Assembly: GCA_029339505.1 (NCBI GenBank)
Contig: JAQISU010000081.1
Location: 18,540,001-18,604,000 of the forward strand
DNA from: Unio delphinus
Lineage: Eukaryota > Mollusca > Bivalvia > Unionida > Unionidae
Length of the DNA stretch: 64,000 nt
Direction: 5' to 3'
Shown piece by piece: positions 1 to 12,839 of this stretch (positions are counted from its first letter, which is position 1; each line of letters begins with the position of its first letter). The translations under genes were made by a program, and so were the position numbers. Below the pieces are notes generated by a model. That model was given only the letters and a program-made list of their open reading frames with translations, did not search any database and had not been told where the DNA came from.

Positions 1-700
1 TTTGAAAATAATGCAAATAAAATGCTACTTTTCTGTTTTAATTCATATTGCTTTTGTTTGCCTCTTGTAAGAGATTTCTACATTTTCATGTAAAATTTAT
101 TAACAAGTGATTCAATTGTGCCTTTTAATCTGAACTGTCTTAGATATTTCAAGGCTTTGCTTTTGGCGGTTGTGCAATCTATGTCAAACCAATGTTGACA
201 AATAACAATTCGTCTTTGAGATGCCATAGCTATATTTTGCTTTCTATTGACTGTCTTTGCTGTGATTCCTGCATAATGGTAAATATCAGTTATTGTATAA
301 AGTCTTACCCATATATTTAGATAATATATCTGTGCAATTTTGGATAACCACATAGACACCTAAAGACTTTCGTTCTAGTTTACCCATGTAGACAAATGAA
401 AATATAGTAAGCGTATATAGATTCCAATCTATCATCTATGTCAATAGATGGTATATTTTTAAAACATGTCAGCTAAAGCATAATCTATTACTGAGGTCGA
501 ATTGTCATGGATACATGTAAATTTTCCCTATCCCTTTATATGATTCACATCTATCACTGGCTATTTTCAGTCCAGTTATTAGGCATAGATGAATAAAGTT
601 TGCTACATAGTGGTGTATCTTTCTAACGTCTTGATTAGCCCGATCATAATTTCTTCGTGACCTGTATAATTAAATTCTTGAAGTAAGTCAATAATACTCT
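1..700. other. AT-rich intergenic DNA
   Basis: No gene that I can support. A minus-strand reading frame at 78-359 encodes about 93 residues with a short segment (WFDIDC followed by basic, leucine-rich sequence) that loosely recalls the linker between endonuclease and reverse transcriptase in LINEs. It is too short and isolated to call. Confidence 0.4.
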
Positions 701-701
701 C

Positions 702-1509
<808 letters not shown>

Positions 1510-1863
1510 TTTCTTTTCTGTATTTTCTTGGCATGATTCTTCTTTTATAATCCGATCGATGTATGGACATCCTTGAGTTAGTCTTGAATTTGGGCTTGGT
1601 TCAGTATACCTTAATTTAGGACCCATTTAGAGTTCTGTTGGGCTGGAACCTGTATTTAGCGACATTGCACAAAGGTGTAAATTAGCCAGGTAGGGGTCTT
1701 CTGATGTTTGAAATAACACTCTCTTTATGTTTGTATACATCTCTACCTCGTCGCTGCTTAGAGGGTATATTGGACTAACGTGTATTATGCTTAAACCAAT
1801 AAATGTTTGCAAATGCAGCAGAATTAATGGACGTCCTTTATCTGATATAAAGAATATTGTCAA
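1510..1863 (-). pseudogene. Ty3/gypsy-type integrase remnant
   Basis: Reading the minus strand from 1863 there is a segment resembling the second half of an LTR-retrotransposon integrase core. It has an SDKG motif in place of the usual SDNG that carries the second catalytic Asp, and then a degraded version of the SSPxYPQSNGxAE stretch. DPYLANLHL stands in for the typical DPYLALLxYR, and SPTEL for SPAELL. The first stop falls right after SPTEL, but related sequence continues to about 1510. The family assignment rests on this ordered series of motifs. No LTRs, reverse transcriptase or RNase H were found nearby, so it is an orphan fragment. A related integrase from another LTR clade is possible. 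Confidence 0.65.
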
Positions 1864-2740
1864 TCACAACTAGATTTACGGTATTTGATTAAACCTTATG
1901 AGCTTCTAGCAAAGATCTTCTTAGCTCAATATACCTTAATAAATAATCTACAGCTAGTAAATACTTATGATCTCAGTAAATCATTCAAAGTTTTGTGACG
2001 GCCTGTGTGGTATATGGAAGGTATTAATGGCTCTACCCGATTAAGACTGCATTGGGAAAATTTAACATCTTGTGACCTTAGTCTCAAGCTGATATTCCCA
2101 TCGACCAAACTTACAACCTGGCCGATCTCGGTTCTTTGAAATTAATTTGTGACCTGCATGAAGTCAGGGACCTCTTTTAATTTTTTGTATGGGGAGGGGT
2201 GCGATGGGGGGGGGGGGGGGCAAACTTGAGTCATATGGAGTAGTAGGTAAAAGGGGGTTATGGGCGCAATTTCTATACTTTCCGTTCTGGCAACCTCTAA
2301 TTTGTTCTACAATTCCATGCATCTTGATTTTTGGGTGTGCTAAACGCAACACCCTAGTTGCTTTAAAAAGATAGTATCCGTTGCCCGTGATAACACGTAT
2401 TAAAACAACAATTTTTGTATTGCTAGTTAAAAAACGAAATGCTTTTTAGTTTGGAAGTTAGCATCACTCAGCCCTCATTTTTCTACTACTGAATAAATAA
2501 CGAGTATTACCGCATTTTATTGCAATTATAATTACAAATCAGCATAAAACCTTTCGACAACAATTTTACTATTCCTTAAAAAAATATTTTGTAAAGCTAG
2601 ATAACATCTCTACTAACAATATTGTTTAGAAATAGTTCTAAATATCAATTTTGATTGTTCGCCATGGGCACAGTTTCATAAGTTTTCATCTTTAATTGTT
2701 TAATATAACTAAAAGCGCTTCTACAACATGTTTGTTTATA
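1864..2740. other. Noncoding stretch with a G15 run
   Basis: No supported gene. An uninterrupted run of 15 G lies at 2206-2220, preceded by GGGGAGGGG, and makes spurious proline- or glycine-rich frames on both strands. The rest is ordinary AT-rich DNA. Confidence 0.6.
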
Positions 2741-3351
2741 AGGTCCTAACGCAAGCGTGTTAATACCATAAGCACAAAATCTCTCATCATCGAAAATAAC
2801 CAGATCTTGTTTATTGATTGTATCTGTTTCATTTCAATGCAAATGTAGACCTCATTGCAGTCATCTCAGCAATGTGATTTTCTGCTCACCGAATAAAACT
2901 CTGTTGAATAAATAATGGGTGAAGTTCTTTTTAGCAACCGCCTTTTTAATGGTTTTAGCCTTCATCGTGCTCTTTATAGTGTTTAAGGACAATACTGAAT
3001 ACATTTTACTACGTAGTACAACAAATTCGATAATCAGCTATACAAAGGATTCATCTTTCATCTTCCGATACTTTTTGTTTGTTGGGTTGTAAAATCCTGT
3101 TTCTTTAGCAACATCTGATAAATCGAATTCTTCTTTACAATCATAAATATCCTGATAAACGTCATGTTAGCGCAATCGGCTCCATAAATTTCATATGCAA
3201 GAGAATCAGTATTAGTAAACAACAATTTCGCATTTGGCCACTTGTTCTTTACAAAACCGTAATGAAAATCATACATCAACCATTTTGAGATTTAAAGTAC
3301 CGATGCACCGACGTACACTGGTTTATCAAGAACTAGATTTAGTATATGCAT

Positions 3352-5366
3352 ATATGCGTCTTCTTCCTGACAAAAACATGGCTAAAACATCAATCAATGA
3401 GCTTAATTGCGCGGATTTAACACCCACCGCTTACTCCATCAAGTTGTTCCAACGGAACTCTCGCGGAGATGGAATTGCTGTCATCACAAACAATTTCATG
3501 ATAAAATGCCTTAAGTACAACACAATCTTCAATTTCTGCCATACATCGTTTGAACTAGTCTAAAACAACACTCACGCTGGAACAAAGGTCAGTCCATTTA
3601 TTCTGTCTCTACCACCCTCCTCCTAGTAGAGAAAACAAGCTGACTGAATCTCTCTTTTCGAAGCAGTTTCCGAATCTTCTGGAGTATGGAAATTCGAAAG
3701 GTGGCAACCTAATTATTCTTGGAGATTTCAACTTTTACTTTGACTTTCCTGGCAACCCATACACGTCAAAATTCATAGATTCCATTCATGTTTTCATCCT
3801 TAAACAGTCAGTTAACTAATCTATCCATTAACTTGGTCACAATTTAGACTGGTTTCTTTATAGACCTGATGATAACATTCTGTAATCCACCCTTGTATCC
3901 CACGAACTTGCATCAGATCACCTCTGCATTATATGCCATCTCGACGTATCAGTCCCTAACCCTCCACCTTCTTTTGCTACTATGATAAACAATGGTATGA
4001 TAAATAGAACCAAATTAATGCATGACATCCAAGAAAACCTAACAACTTACTTACATTCTACAGCAGAACAACTCGATAACTGCCTGCGTTCATTTCTTGA
4101 AAAACATGTCCCAGTCGCCAAATGCAGAGTATCAATTAAAAAGTGTTTTCCATGGTATAGCAGTGTTAGGGACCAGCTTAGCACTGCTAAAATACATCGC
4201 CGAAAAGCAGAGAGGCTTTGACTTTCCACCAGACTCACTATTTATAAACAAATCTATGCAGCCGCTAAGAAGAACGTCACAAATATAGTCCATTTAGCCA
4301 AAGTATCCCACAACAGGACTAAGATCACGGAGAGTTCCAGCTGCAAAGAGCTCTTCAAGATAACTAACAAACTAATGTCAAGGAACAAATGTACACTACT
4401 TCCAACTAACTTCTCTCCAGTAGACCTTCCGGACCTATTTGCAATTTTTTTACAAGCTGCAGATGAATGATGATAAAACTGATGCCATTCTGATCACAAC
4501 ACAAAGACATTCTCATTTACATCCTTTACCTCAGACAATAATATCACCAAAACCAACATTGAATTCATACAGTCAGTACGAAACCTAGGTGTTACTCTAG
4601 ACAGTTCTCTCACATCGCACCAACATGTTATGAACATATGCAAGGCTACATATCTTGAGCTGAGACGCATCAGTTCCATTCGCAAATATCCTTCAGTTGA
4701 TGCCACTTAAACACATGTGTTTTCATTAGTACTTTCAAGACTGGACTATTGTAGCTCAATTCTGTCTGTTTAGTCACAATATCTACTCCAGAAACTTTAA
4801 AAAGTTCAAAACACATCCGCTCGGATTATCTTTAAAGTACCTCGATCAGAGCACACCTCACCACTGCTCTGTACCCTACACAGGCTCAACTTGATACAGA
4901 ATCAAACACAAAATTTGTTTTCTGTGCTACGTTTTACTGACAGATTCCGGTCCAACATAGTTATCCGGCCTCACCCATGTGTACACACCAGCAAGATACT
5001 TACACTTTCTTCTGACAATCGTATACTCATTGTTCCCACTATGAAAACGAAGTCATACGGACATCGTTTTTTTCGCATACTAGGTCCCGTCGATGTGGAC
5101 CGAAATGCCGTTTGAAATTAGACACAAAGGCACAGTTGTCCCTTTTATGAGTGCTTTTAAAAATCACCTTTGTCGACTGCAGGAACAAACTTAGAGACCT
5201 AATAATGTTTTGTATCTTATATATTTGCAGCATGTTTTTATGTTTTCCAGTTTCATGGTTTTTCTTTATTGTTTTTCGGTAGTGTAGTCATATCATTATA
5301 AATGTTGAAAAGCGCTTAGAGCTTCTAAATATTAGGCGCTATATAAAGTCCTTATTATTATTATTA

Positions 5367-5428
<62 letters not shown>

Positions 5429-5431
5429 GGC
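3352..5431 (+). mobile_element. CR1/L2-like non-LTR retrotransposon, copy A, internally deleted
   Basis: Plus-strand remains of a LINE ORF2 begin inside the apurinic endonuclease domain (FFLTKTW, about 3360; GDFN near 3720). They continue through the linker (3980-4440) and then jump abruptly at about 4450 to the region just after the reverse transcriptase core (KLQMNDDKTD). The C-terminal domain runs to about 5115. The tail has a conserved GCGCTATATAAAGTCC-like end and a (TTA)n tract at 5350-5427, the 3' signature shared with other copies here. The YADD box and the rest of the palm are missing. The insertion splits a Polinton polymerase, whose sequence resumes on both sides, so this copy is younger than the Polinton. 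Confidence 0.88.
5350..5427 (+). repeat. (TTA)n tail of LINE copy A
   Basis: About 78 bases of almost pure TTA repeats at the 3' end of the LINE. CR1/L2-type elements end in short tandem repeats rather than poly(A), so this is probably the element tail, later expanded. Confidence 0.9.
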
Positions 5432-8000
5432 CATCAAGAGGCTTTTAGTGTCTCTACCATCTTAACAAACCTTTCTGAAGCAATTAGTTTTATATGTCGT
5501 TTGATGCTGTTAACGAGTTCAATATCGACTCTATTAGGAATATTTTCCATCGTTTTGCCGTACACCGAATTATTCATCAGCTTGACGAACTCTTTTTCAA
5601 AATCTGTTTCTGCTATGTCCTCATATCAGTATTACATTCGATACAATCTGCCATCCATCGTGACTGTTTTACTTTCAAGTTACGATGTAATTTTGTAATG
5701 ATTAAACCGTTATTGTCTGCCTTTTTCAGCAATCTGTAATGACACAGAGTTTGTCCATCAGTTTAGGTGCTAACTTTGCTAGTGAGCATTTTCCGCGATG
5801 ATTTGATAGCTGCTCGTCGGATAATAATAAATCAGGTATTACCATATTTTCTTACATGAAATGATAATCATTGTGTAAATCGTGTAACGATTCCGGGTAT
5901 TCAGCATTAACTTCAACAAAGTCCGAATCACTAAGATCTATGGTCAAATCTTTTGTTGCGGATATAAAGTCATCTAACAATTCCCAACAATAGCAACCAG
6001 TTGGCATTAGTTCTGACATCGCCCAGTCGTATAGATTATTATTGTGTGAAAGTAGAGAATATATATGGTTGGTTTAGTTGTATAGTAATCACGTAGATTT
6101 TTTTTTATTTATTCGCGAGGGCGTAATATTTAATCGCAACACTAATCCGGCCACGACTTCCTTTCTCAATAAAGTAGTACATGTCAGGATCGGTTATCAA
6201 CTCCAATTCCGCTTTAGTAAGCTTGAATAACGCATTCCACGCCAGACCAGGTTATGAGAAATACAAGCAAGGATCCAGTTTATACTGATCAATACTCGTT
6301 TTACGAAAGCTCTGTAATATATCATCGAGTAACAGTACGTCCCGAGTTAAATATATATAAAGATAATCACCAATTGTCCTACAAATCCAAAATTCGTTCT
6401 CGACGCGATGTGCTTGATCTAAGTCTGCATCAGTGACATTTTCAACTGCCAGAGACGAGTAGAGTTTTGTATGGTCTGGTAGGGATATTTTATTAAGGCG
6501 CTCAAAGCTGTCTAGATACTCGAAAGGGAAGATGCCTTTCTGTTTCATTAACTCTGTCCTGATGCCTAAATAATCAGTCAATCATGGAAAATTGTTTCAG
6601 TATTTTGCTAGTTGATAGAGGGAAGAAAGAGCTCATGAACTGCTTACTGTCAATGAAACGTAATTTACCAATCGTAAGGGACATACAGTTTTCAGAGTTG
6701 GCTGAAATACCATCGAATTTACAATCGTTACATAATCTGATGAAATCAGGATGAACAAGTGCTGTTATAATAAAATGTCCATCATAGCTTCTGAAATTAT
6801 GTGCTACGCAAGGAATACATTTTACTACATGAAATTTGAGGTTGCATTTATTATGAGCCGCACCTCTATAATCTCCTGTTATACGGCAGTGACCGCTAAC
6901 TTTAGCGAATTCGTTAACATTGGTAGAAACGGTTTTTCGCAAATATGACAATATGTAGCTGTCTCATAATCGTATCTCCGTTCTGGTGTCAGTGTCTTCA
7001 TAGGAGTTCTGGTGTATGTTTGTGAGTGTTTATAGTTGTTTGCGAGCTTTATTACTTATTTCTTCTGCGATTAGAAATCGACTCAAAATCATACATGATA
7101 GTGAAATAAATCACGAACGTCTTATGATGATTTTTAAATTTTAAGATCTTGTCTTCATCAGTTGCTAAAGTTACTCACTGTTGGTAAATACATATTTATT
7201 ATGATTAAAGAGGAGATCTTCTTTATAAAATCCACACAAACAACGATAGTAAAAATATTTATGTTTTTTTACGCGTGTTGAGCTGTTTGCTAGCCAGAGC
7301 ATTAAAGGTTTTGATTAACGAAAAATGTTCTTTATAAATCAACAAAATTATTGTTTTCCTGCTTGCTTTCTTTGTTATTCTTCTGAGGAAGATTGTAAAG
7401 TCGTTATCAGCTCCAAATACATATATTCCACCAGGCAATAATTCAGCGTTGTTCTCTTAAAAAAGGTCTATGTGTTCTATCTTTTTTGAACACTTTATTC
7501 CTGCTGCATTTAGCTTTCATTCATGTTTATACTTAAAAACACGACACGGGTCATTGCTTACTGGAAACAATGCCGCCAGAATACCCCGGACAACACACTT
7601 GTTATCATCTGATACGATATTTATACAACACTGTGATTTATTTTTATCCTTTCTGGTAACTCGACGATTTCACCAACGCGTAACGGGTCTTATTTATGTT
7701 AATGTATCAGTATTGTTTGCAGTTCAATCAAAACCCAACCTTATCCGAATGAACTCTACTCATCAACATAAACATCATGTTCTTGTAATATTTGATAAAC
7801 ACGTAGACTGATATTAGCGTTTAAAAACACGATACGAGCTTTTGAGTCAAATACGACTCAGATAACATTTCAGGATCAGCAGCATGATGATATAGTGCCC
7901 GAAATATATCCTGAATCTTAACGCTCGAATCGTCCTGTAAAATTGATCTTATGATGTGTTTCAGATTACTTTTGATATCTCTTTGAGGCGTCCATTGGTA

Positions 8001-9534
8001 TGTTTTATCAAAACGCTCGAATTATGATTTGATTCAAATTAGATTTAATTTTTTATGAGTGAATGGATCTTTTTTTTTAAACAGTTGTTAACATCAATAT
8101 TTGTTCTGCGACATTTAACCGTCTTGCAGATAATTGCTTACATTCTTCCATTAGATTTTTTATTCATTCGTCTCGGGTGATTTTCGTTCTTGTAGTTGTT
8201 GGTCCTAATTTTTCGAGGTTTCGTTATTTGTTGTTGAAGTACGTGTCTTAGATCATCACGGCGTCGTTCTATTTTTCGACTTAATGAAATCGATTGTTTT
8301 GTTTAGTCTATTCACATTTACCAACTTAGGAATTATAGTATCTAGTGTAATATTATTGTTAGGAATATTTTATATTATGTTCTTTAGTTGTTTTATTTTC
8401 TTACGGAAGTTTTCAAGCTCTTCATTATTATTATTCACTAGAATTTGAAGTATAGTCTTATTTTTAACGATTTACTCGGTACTTTTAATATCATCATTAA
8501 TAACAAAGACGACCTGGGGGGATGTTTTTCGTTTGTTGGGGTGTTTTTTCCGAATCCGCTCATACGCCATATTTCAGTCAAGCTGATTTATAATTGTTTA
8601 GCTATTTCACTTGATAATTTATAATAGCGCAACTTTACAATTGCTTTTTCTTCCTTCGCTGTTTAAAATGTCATCTTCGGCATTTAGTATAAAAATATAA
8701 ATATTTTTATGTCACAAATATAATGTGATAATTATTTTTTTAATTTAATACAGAATTCAGCGGCGAATTGGCGTTTTTATCCTGCCATAATATGTTGAGG
8801 CAACTATAATATGTTGTAGCGACTTAGATAGCGTCCTCATCAACGTTAAAAGTCTCAGAATAGTAGAATATCAATTGTATTCTAAGATCATTTAGGATAA
8901 CCTCGCAACGATACAATTTTTAATCAACTTAACTAAGTGTTAAAAACAGCAAAGAAATAAAATAATTGGCCTCAATTATGTTTTGTTTGTGTCAAATATT
9001 GCACGACATTTTAATTTTCATTCTTTAACGAAATCAGAATTTGCATTTTAAGTAATTTCATGATTTATTTTTTAAATTCTGTGTCAACATGTACACGATG
9101 AGAGGTTTTAGCAATTACAAGATTTTACCAGGAAAAGAGATAGTGTAATAAAATATCGTATTAACCTCATGTGAAATTTTATGATTTTTGAAGACAATTA
9201 GTGCTCAACAAATGAAAGAGGGAGTTTGCAGTCAGTTTCTTTGTGAAACATAAGACAGCAATTATATGCAAAACTGTTCATATGTCCAAATGACAGTCAA
9301 AGATTCTATTGATCTTGGTCAATATATTTGTTCTTTGATATACCTCGATTTTAACGTTTGCCACTGACCTCGATGTTTCATTTGGATGTTTTGTAGCAAT
9401 ACAGTTCCTAAACCAAACGAACATGCAGTAGTTGACAAGCCGTCTGGTGGTTAGGATGGTACGTGCCAAATTTGGAGTAGAGCTAAGTTCCGACGTTATA
9501 TCATGACAAGCTTTCCCATGAGAAGGACCCCATA
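8001..9534. other. Decayed sequence upstream of the polymerase remnant
   Basis: On the minus strand between about 8030 and 8700 there are short lysine/arginine-rich frames (for example LSRKIERRRDDL near 8250) broken by stops. They may be the amino-terminal extension of the Polinton polymerase or a neighbouring gene, but I do not recognise them. From 8700 to 9280 I see only AT-rich DNA. A 114-codon minus-strand frame (9278-9622) is unrecognised apart from its start, which overlaps LINE sequence. Confidence 0.4.
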
Positions 9535-10698
9535 CCAATGTGATGTTTAAACGTCGCACAGCTCTTTTGCTTTTTTGGCCTTTTGGTCGACTGGAGAGAA
9601 TGTAGTTGGAAGTGGTGTACATTTGTTCCTTAACATTAGTTTCTTAGTAATCTCGAAGAGAGTCATGCAGCTGAAACTCCCCATGATCCTGGTACCGTAG
9701 TGGGATAATGTCGCGGTATGGACTATAATTGTCACATTAGTCTTAGATGTTTCATATATTTACTTATGAATAATTAGTTAGGTGGAAACTCAGTCTCTCC
9801 GCTGTACGGCGGTCTCTTTTAGCAGCGCGAAGCTGGTCCAAAATTCTGCTATACCACGAAGAACACATCTGAATTGATACTCTGCACCTGGTGGCTGGGG
9901 CATGTTTTTCAGCAGTGAACACAGGCAGTTATCGAGTTGTTCTGCTGTATGAGGTAAGCAAGTTGTTAGGTTTGCTTGGGTGTCATGCATAAGTTTGGTT
10001 CTATTTATCATACGGATTTTCTCTTAGTAGGAAATGACGGTGGAGGTATAGGGACTGATACGTCCATATGGCATATAATGCAGAGGTAATTTATATTCAA
10101 GTTCGTGGGATACAATGGTGGATCGTAGAATATTATCATCAGGTCTATGAAGAATCCAGTGTAAATTGTGACTATGTTATGGTTGGGTTGGTTAACTTAC
10201 TATTTAAGGTTGAAAACATGAATTGAATCAAGTAGTTTTTATGTGTTTGGGGTTCCAGGACAATCAAATTGAGTTGAAATCTCCAAGAGTAATTAGGTTG
10301 CCACCTTTCGAATTCCCATAATCCAGGAGATTCGGAAACTGCTCCAAAAAGAGAGTAGTCCGCTTGTTTGTTTCTACTAGGAGGAGGGTGTTAGAGGCAG
10401 ATAAAATGGACTGACCTTTATTCCAGTGTGACTGTTGCAGAAAGTGATTTTGTGGTGTGGATAAGACATTTTACCATGGAATTATTTCTGCTGACAGCAA
10501 TTCCACCTGCAATAGAGTGGCGGTGCAACGATTTGATGTGAGTATCCGGTGGGTCTTTGATCCGCCTGATGTTTTAGCCATTTTTCTGTCAGGACAAAGA
10601 CGTCGATATTCTGATTGTTGCGACGGAAAGAGTGGAAGGAAGATAACTGAAATTCCTTTTCCTGTTCTACACTGACCAGCTTGGAAACAACGTTCATT
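9535..10698 (-). mobile_element. CR1/L2-like LINE, copy B, 3' half missing
   Basis: Minus-strand remains of the same LINE family. Just before the endonuclease comes a stretch matching the corresponding part of copy D. The endonuclease contains NIDVFVLTEKW (about 10590-10620), and the linker contains MINRTKLMHD (from 10011). It ends near 9600 in the CTPLPTTFSP segment that precedes the reverse transcriptase. Everything downstream (RT, C-terminus, 3' tail) is absent. LINE copies are usually truncated at the 5' end, so the loss of the 3' half implies later deletion or recombination. Confidence 0.85.
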
Positions 10699-10919
10699 GT
10701 AGCATCAATAACATCTTCTTTGTTAATAGTTCTTAATGTCGACCACACATAAAATGCGCCATAGTTACTAAATTCTTTCTTGGCGCCATGAATTTTAGTA
10801 ATCAAAGTTGTATTCGTCTTATCAACCTGAGAGCTTTTCGGCACGTAAAGGGATATCCTATGGAGATCTTCTCTGGCACTTAAAGGCTTCATTGTAGATA
10901 ATCTCTCAAACTCATCCAT
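10699..10919 (-). pseudogene. Unrecognised ORF truncated by LINE copy B
   Basis: A minus-strand frame starts at an ATG at 10917-10919 and stays open for about 75 codons before running into LINE sequence. The peptide begins MDEFERLSTMKPLSARED and contains LYVPKSSQVDK and YGAFYVWSTLRTINKEDV. It has normal amino-acid composition and looks like a real protein domain rather than a chance frame. I do not know the family. It lies between the two Polinton gene clusters, so it may be a Polinton-borne gene; that is inference from position only. The LINE removed its carboxyl end. Confidence 0.5.
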
Positions 10920-11435
10920 AATATAATTAAGGCAAATATATATTTAAATGGGAATAAAATTGTGTATATAAAATCAGTACTTGTTTATATATAAATTAAT
11001 ATCTGTATTGTTTATTTTCTCATTTTCGGTTCAACAAGCAAAACGGCGTTCAAAAAATGTATTTTCAAAGAAATACACACGAAGGTATCTTACTTCAGAG
11101 AATAACTCTATCGTAAGACGGGGTAATTAAATGTTTAATGACCTCGTCGATGACAAATGGTCCGATAAAATCTTTAACAGATCAGGGATAATAACTTAAA
11201 TAAGGTAGAGTCTGAAATTTTATAAAATATTTTTTTTTTTTTGTGATTAACAATTTTTTTTTGCATTGTGTTTTTCTTTTTTAAAATCAACAAAAACAGT
11301 ATCCTTACTTTTCTGAATATATCAGGTTTCTTGCTTGATCTAGATTGTGTCAGCGATAATATTTAAGAAAACAAGAAAAGTACAAACAGCAAATTCACCA
11401 AGCCCATTTTAGCGAGCTACTTTTGTATTTCTGAG

Positions 11436-11525
<90 letters not shown>

Positions 11526-11639
11526 TTTGATTTTTGTATAAAGGCAATTTCGCAGTTCACATGGGGGTTGTGTTCTGTAAATATTTTTTAAAATTTAAAT
11601 ACGTATTTATTATACAATTAACTCTGAAAATACTAATGT
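10920..11639. other. AT-rich noncoding DNA with (TA)n
   Basis: No gene seen. A pure TA microsatellite of about 85 bases occupies 11438-11523, and short A/T homopolymers lie near 11230-11290. Confidence 0.7.
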
Positions 11640-11992
11640 CTTTTTCTCTGCAATTAAAAAAACTAAAAGACGACGGCATTTAAATATCTGATGAACTAAA
11701 TTCTGAAGAAATTATTGCTGATCTTGAATTATTACAAGAACCACCTTCCGAGTGCAAGTTTATTAAACAGATTCAAGTCTATATTTCTTTTGCTGGCCCC
11801 AGTGAAATAAACAGTAGTGGATAAATTCGTATTTCTCATGCTAAAAAAATAGATCAGAATTATCTCACGAATATTAAATAGAAAATTCATGAACAAGCGT
11901 GTAACACAACTAAAAAAAACTATATCAGATCGTTAAACGAAAACGCTCTCAAAACTAACGAAAGTGAACGTAGCAGCCCTGAATCGGAATAA
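11640..11992 (+). pseudogene. Possible decayed coding remnant, unrecognised
   Basis: One plus-strand frame reads as protein-like sequence with a few in-frame stops. It includes LKKLKDDGI, a segment SDELNSEEIIADLELLQEP, then FIKQIQVYISFAGPSE and SLNENALKTNESERSSPESE before a stop near 11990. The acidic and serine-rich end and even composition suggest a former gene, perhaps belonging to the Polinton region, but no motif identifies it. Confidence 0.3.
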
Positions 11993-12230
11993 ATGCATTT
12001 ATTTTTACAATTGTGAAACGAAAAATCTGAATTTTCGTTAAAAGTCTCTCGTCGTTTACTGATTTTAATCAATTTGCTAGTAGAAATCAGTAAGAATAAC
12101 TTATGTTACTTTTTTTTGGGTATCAGTATTCCCTTCAATTTCATAATCCCATTTAATTTAGATAATACACCTATCAATCTGATATTTTTATTCCGATCTA
12201 ATCAATACAGAAATTCGCATAATTCAGAAT

Positions 12231-12836
12231 CTGATCTCTATCACACATAATCATTATAATATGATCTCTATCACACATAATCATTATAATATGATCTCTA
12301 TCACACATACTCATTATAATATGATCTCTGTCACACATAATCATAATAATATGATCTCTATCACACATACTCATTATAATATGATCTCTATCACACATAC
12401 TCATTATAATATGATCTTTATCACACATACTCATTATAATATGATCTCTATCACACATAATCATAATAATATGATCTCTATCACACATAATCATTATAAT
12501 ATGATCTCTATCACACATACTCATTATAATATGATCTCTGTCACACATAATCATAATAATATGATCTCTATCACACATAATCATTATAATGTGATGTCTA
12601 TCACACATACTCATTATAATATGATCTCTATTACACATAATCATACTAATATGAATTCTATCACACATAATCATTGTAATATGATTTCTATCACACATAA
12701 TCATTATAATATGATCTCTATTACACATAATCATAATAATATGATCTCTATCACACATAATCATTATAATATCATCTCTATCACACATAATCATTATAAT
12801 ATGATCTCTATCACACATAATCATTATAATATGATC
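12231..12836. repeat. 30-bp minisatellite, about 20 copies, open on both strands
   Basis: A 30-bp unit (core ATCTCTATCACACATAATCA) is repeated about 20 times head to tail with few substitutions. Because 30 is divisible by three, one frame on each strand is open throughout. The plus frame encodes MISITHNHYN-like decamers and the minus frame DHIIMIMCDR-like decamers. Variation between units occurs at the same few positions. No domain, signal peptide or splice context supports translation, so I treat it as a tandem repeat. Confidence 0.95.
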
Positions 12837-12839
12837 ATG

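Larger units (their letters stand above)
2740..8000 (-). pseudogene. Polinton/Maverick protein-primed DNA polymerase B, broken and interrupted by a LINE
   Basis: Minus-strand remnants follow, in the right order, the family B DNA polymerase of Polintons (also adintoviruses), which copies the element using a protein primer. From the amino end there are a KSSSY and DDNKCVV region (about 7560-7680) and a zinc-finger-like block (about 7210-7280). Exonuclease motif I, DFES, is at 7079-7090, and a second CxxC/HxxxxC block lies near 6840-6960. Exo II, HNFRSYD, is near 6775-6802 and Exo III, YLxIYLTRD, near 6335-6371. The polymerase motif A region, NNLYDWAM, lies near 6010-6040 and motif B, LMNNSVYGK, near 5560-5590. 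Motif C reads TNTDSL (about 3200), with Asn replacing the first Asp. A final GINTLALG block is at about 2745-2770. There are several frameshifts and stops, and a LINE sits between motifs B and C. Excluding the LINE, about 3.2 kb remains, close to a full-length gene. It cannot encode a working enzyme. Confidence 0.9.

Noticed and set aside
2164..2374. Proline- or glycine-rich small proteins on both strands
   Set aside because: They depend on a 15-base G run and have no other support.
3234..3563. Single 109-codon gene
   Set aside because: The frame runs across a junction between Polinton sequence and LINE endonuclease, so it is a chimera of two fragments.
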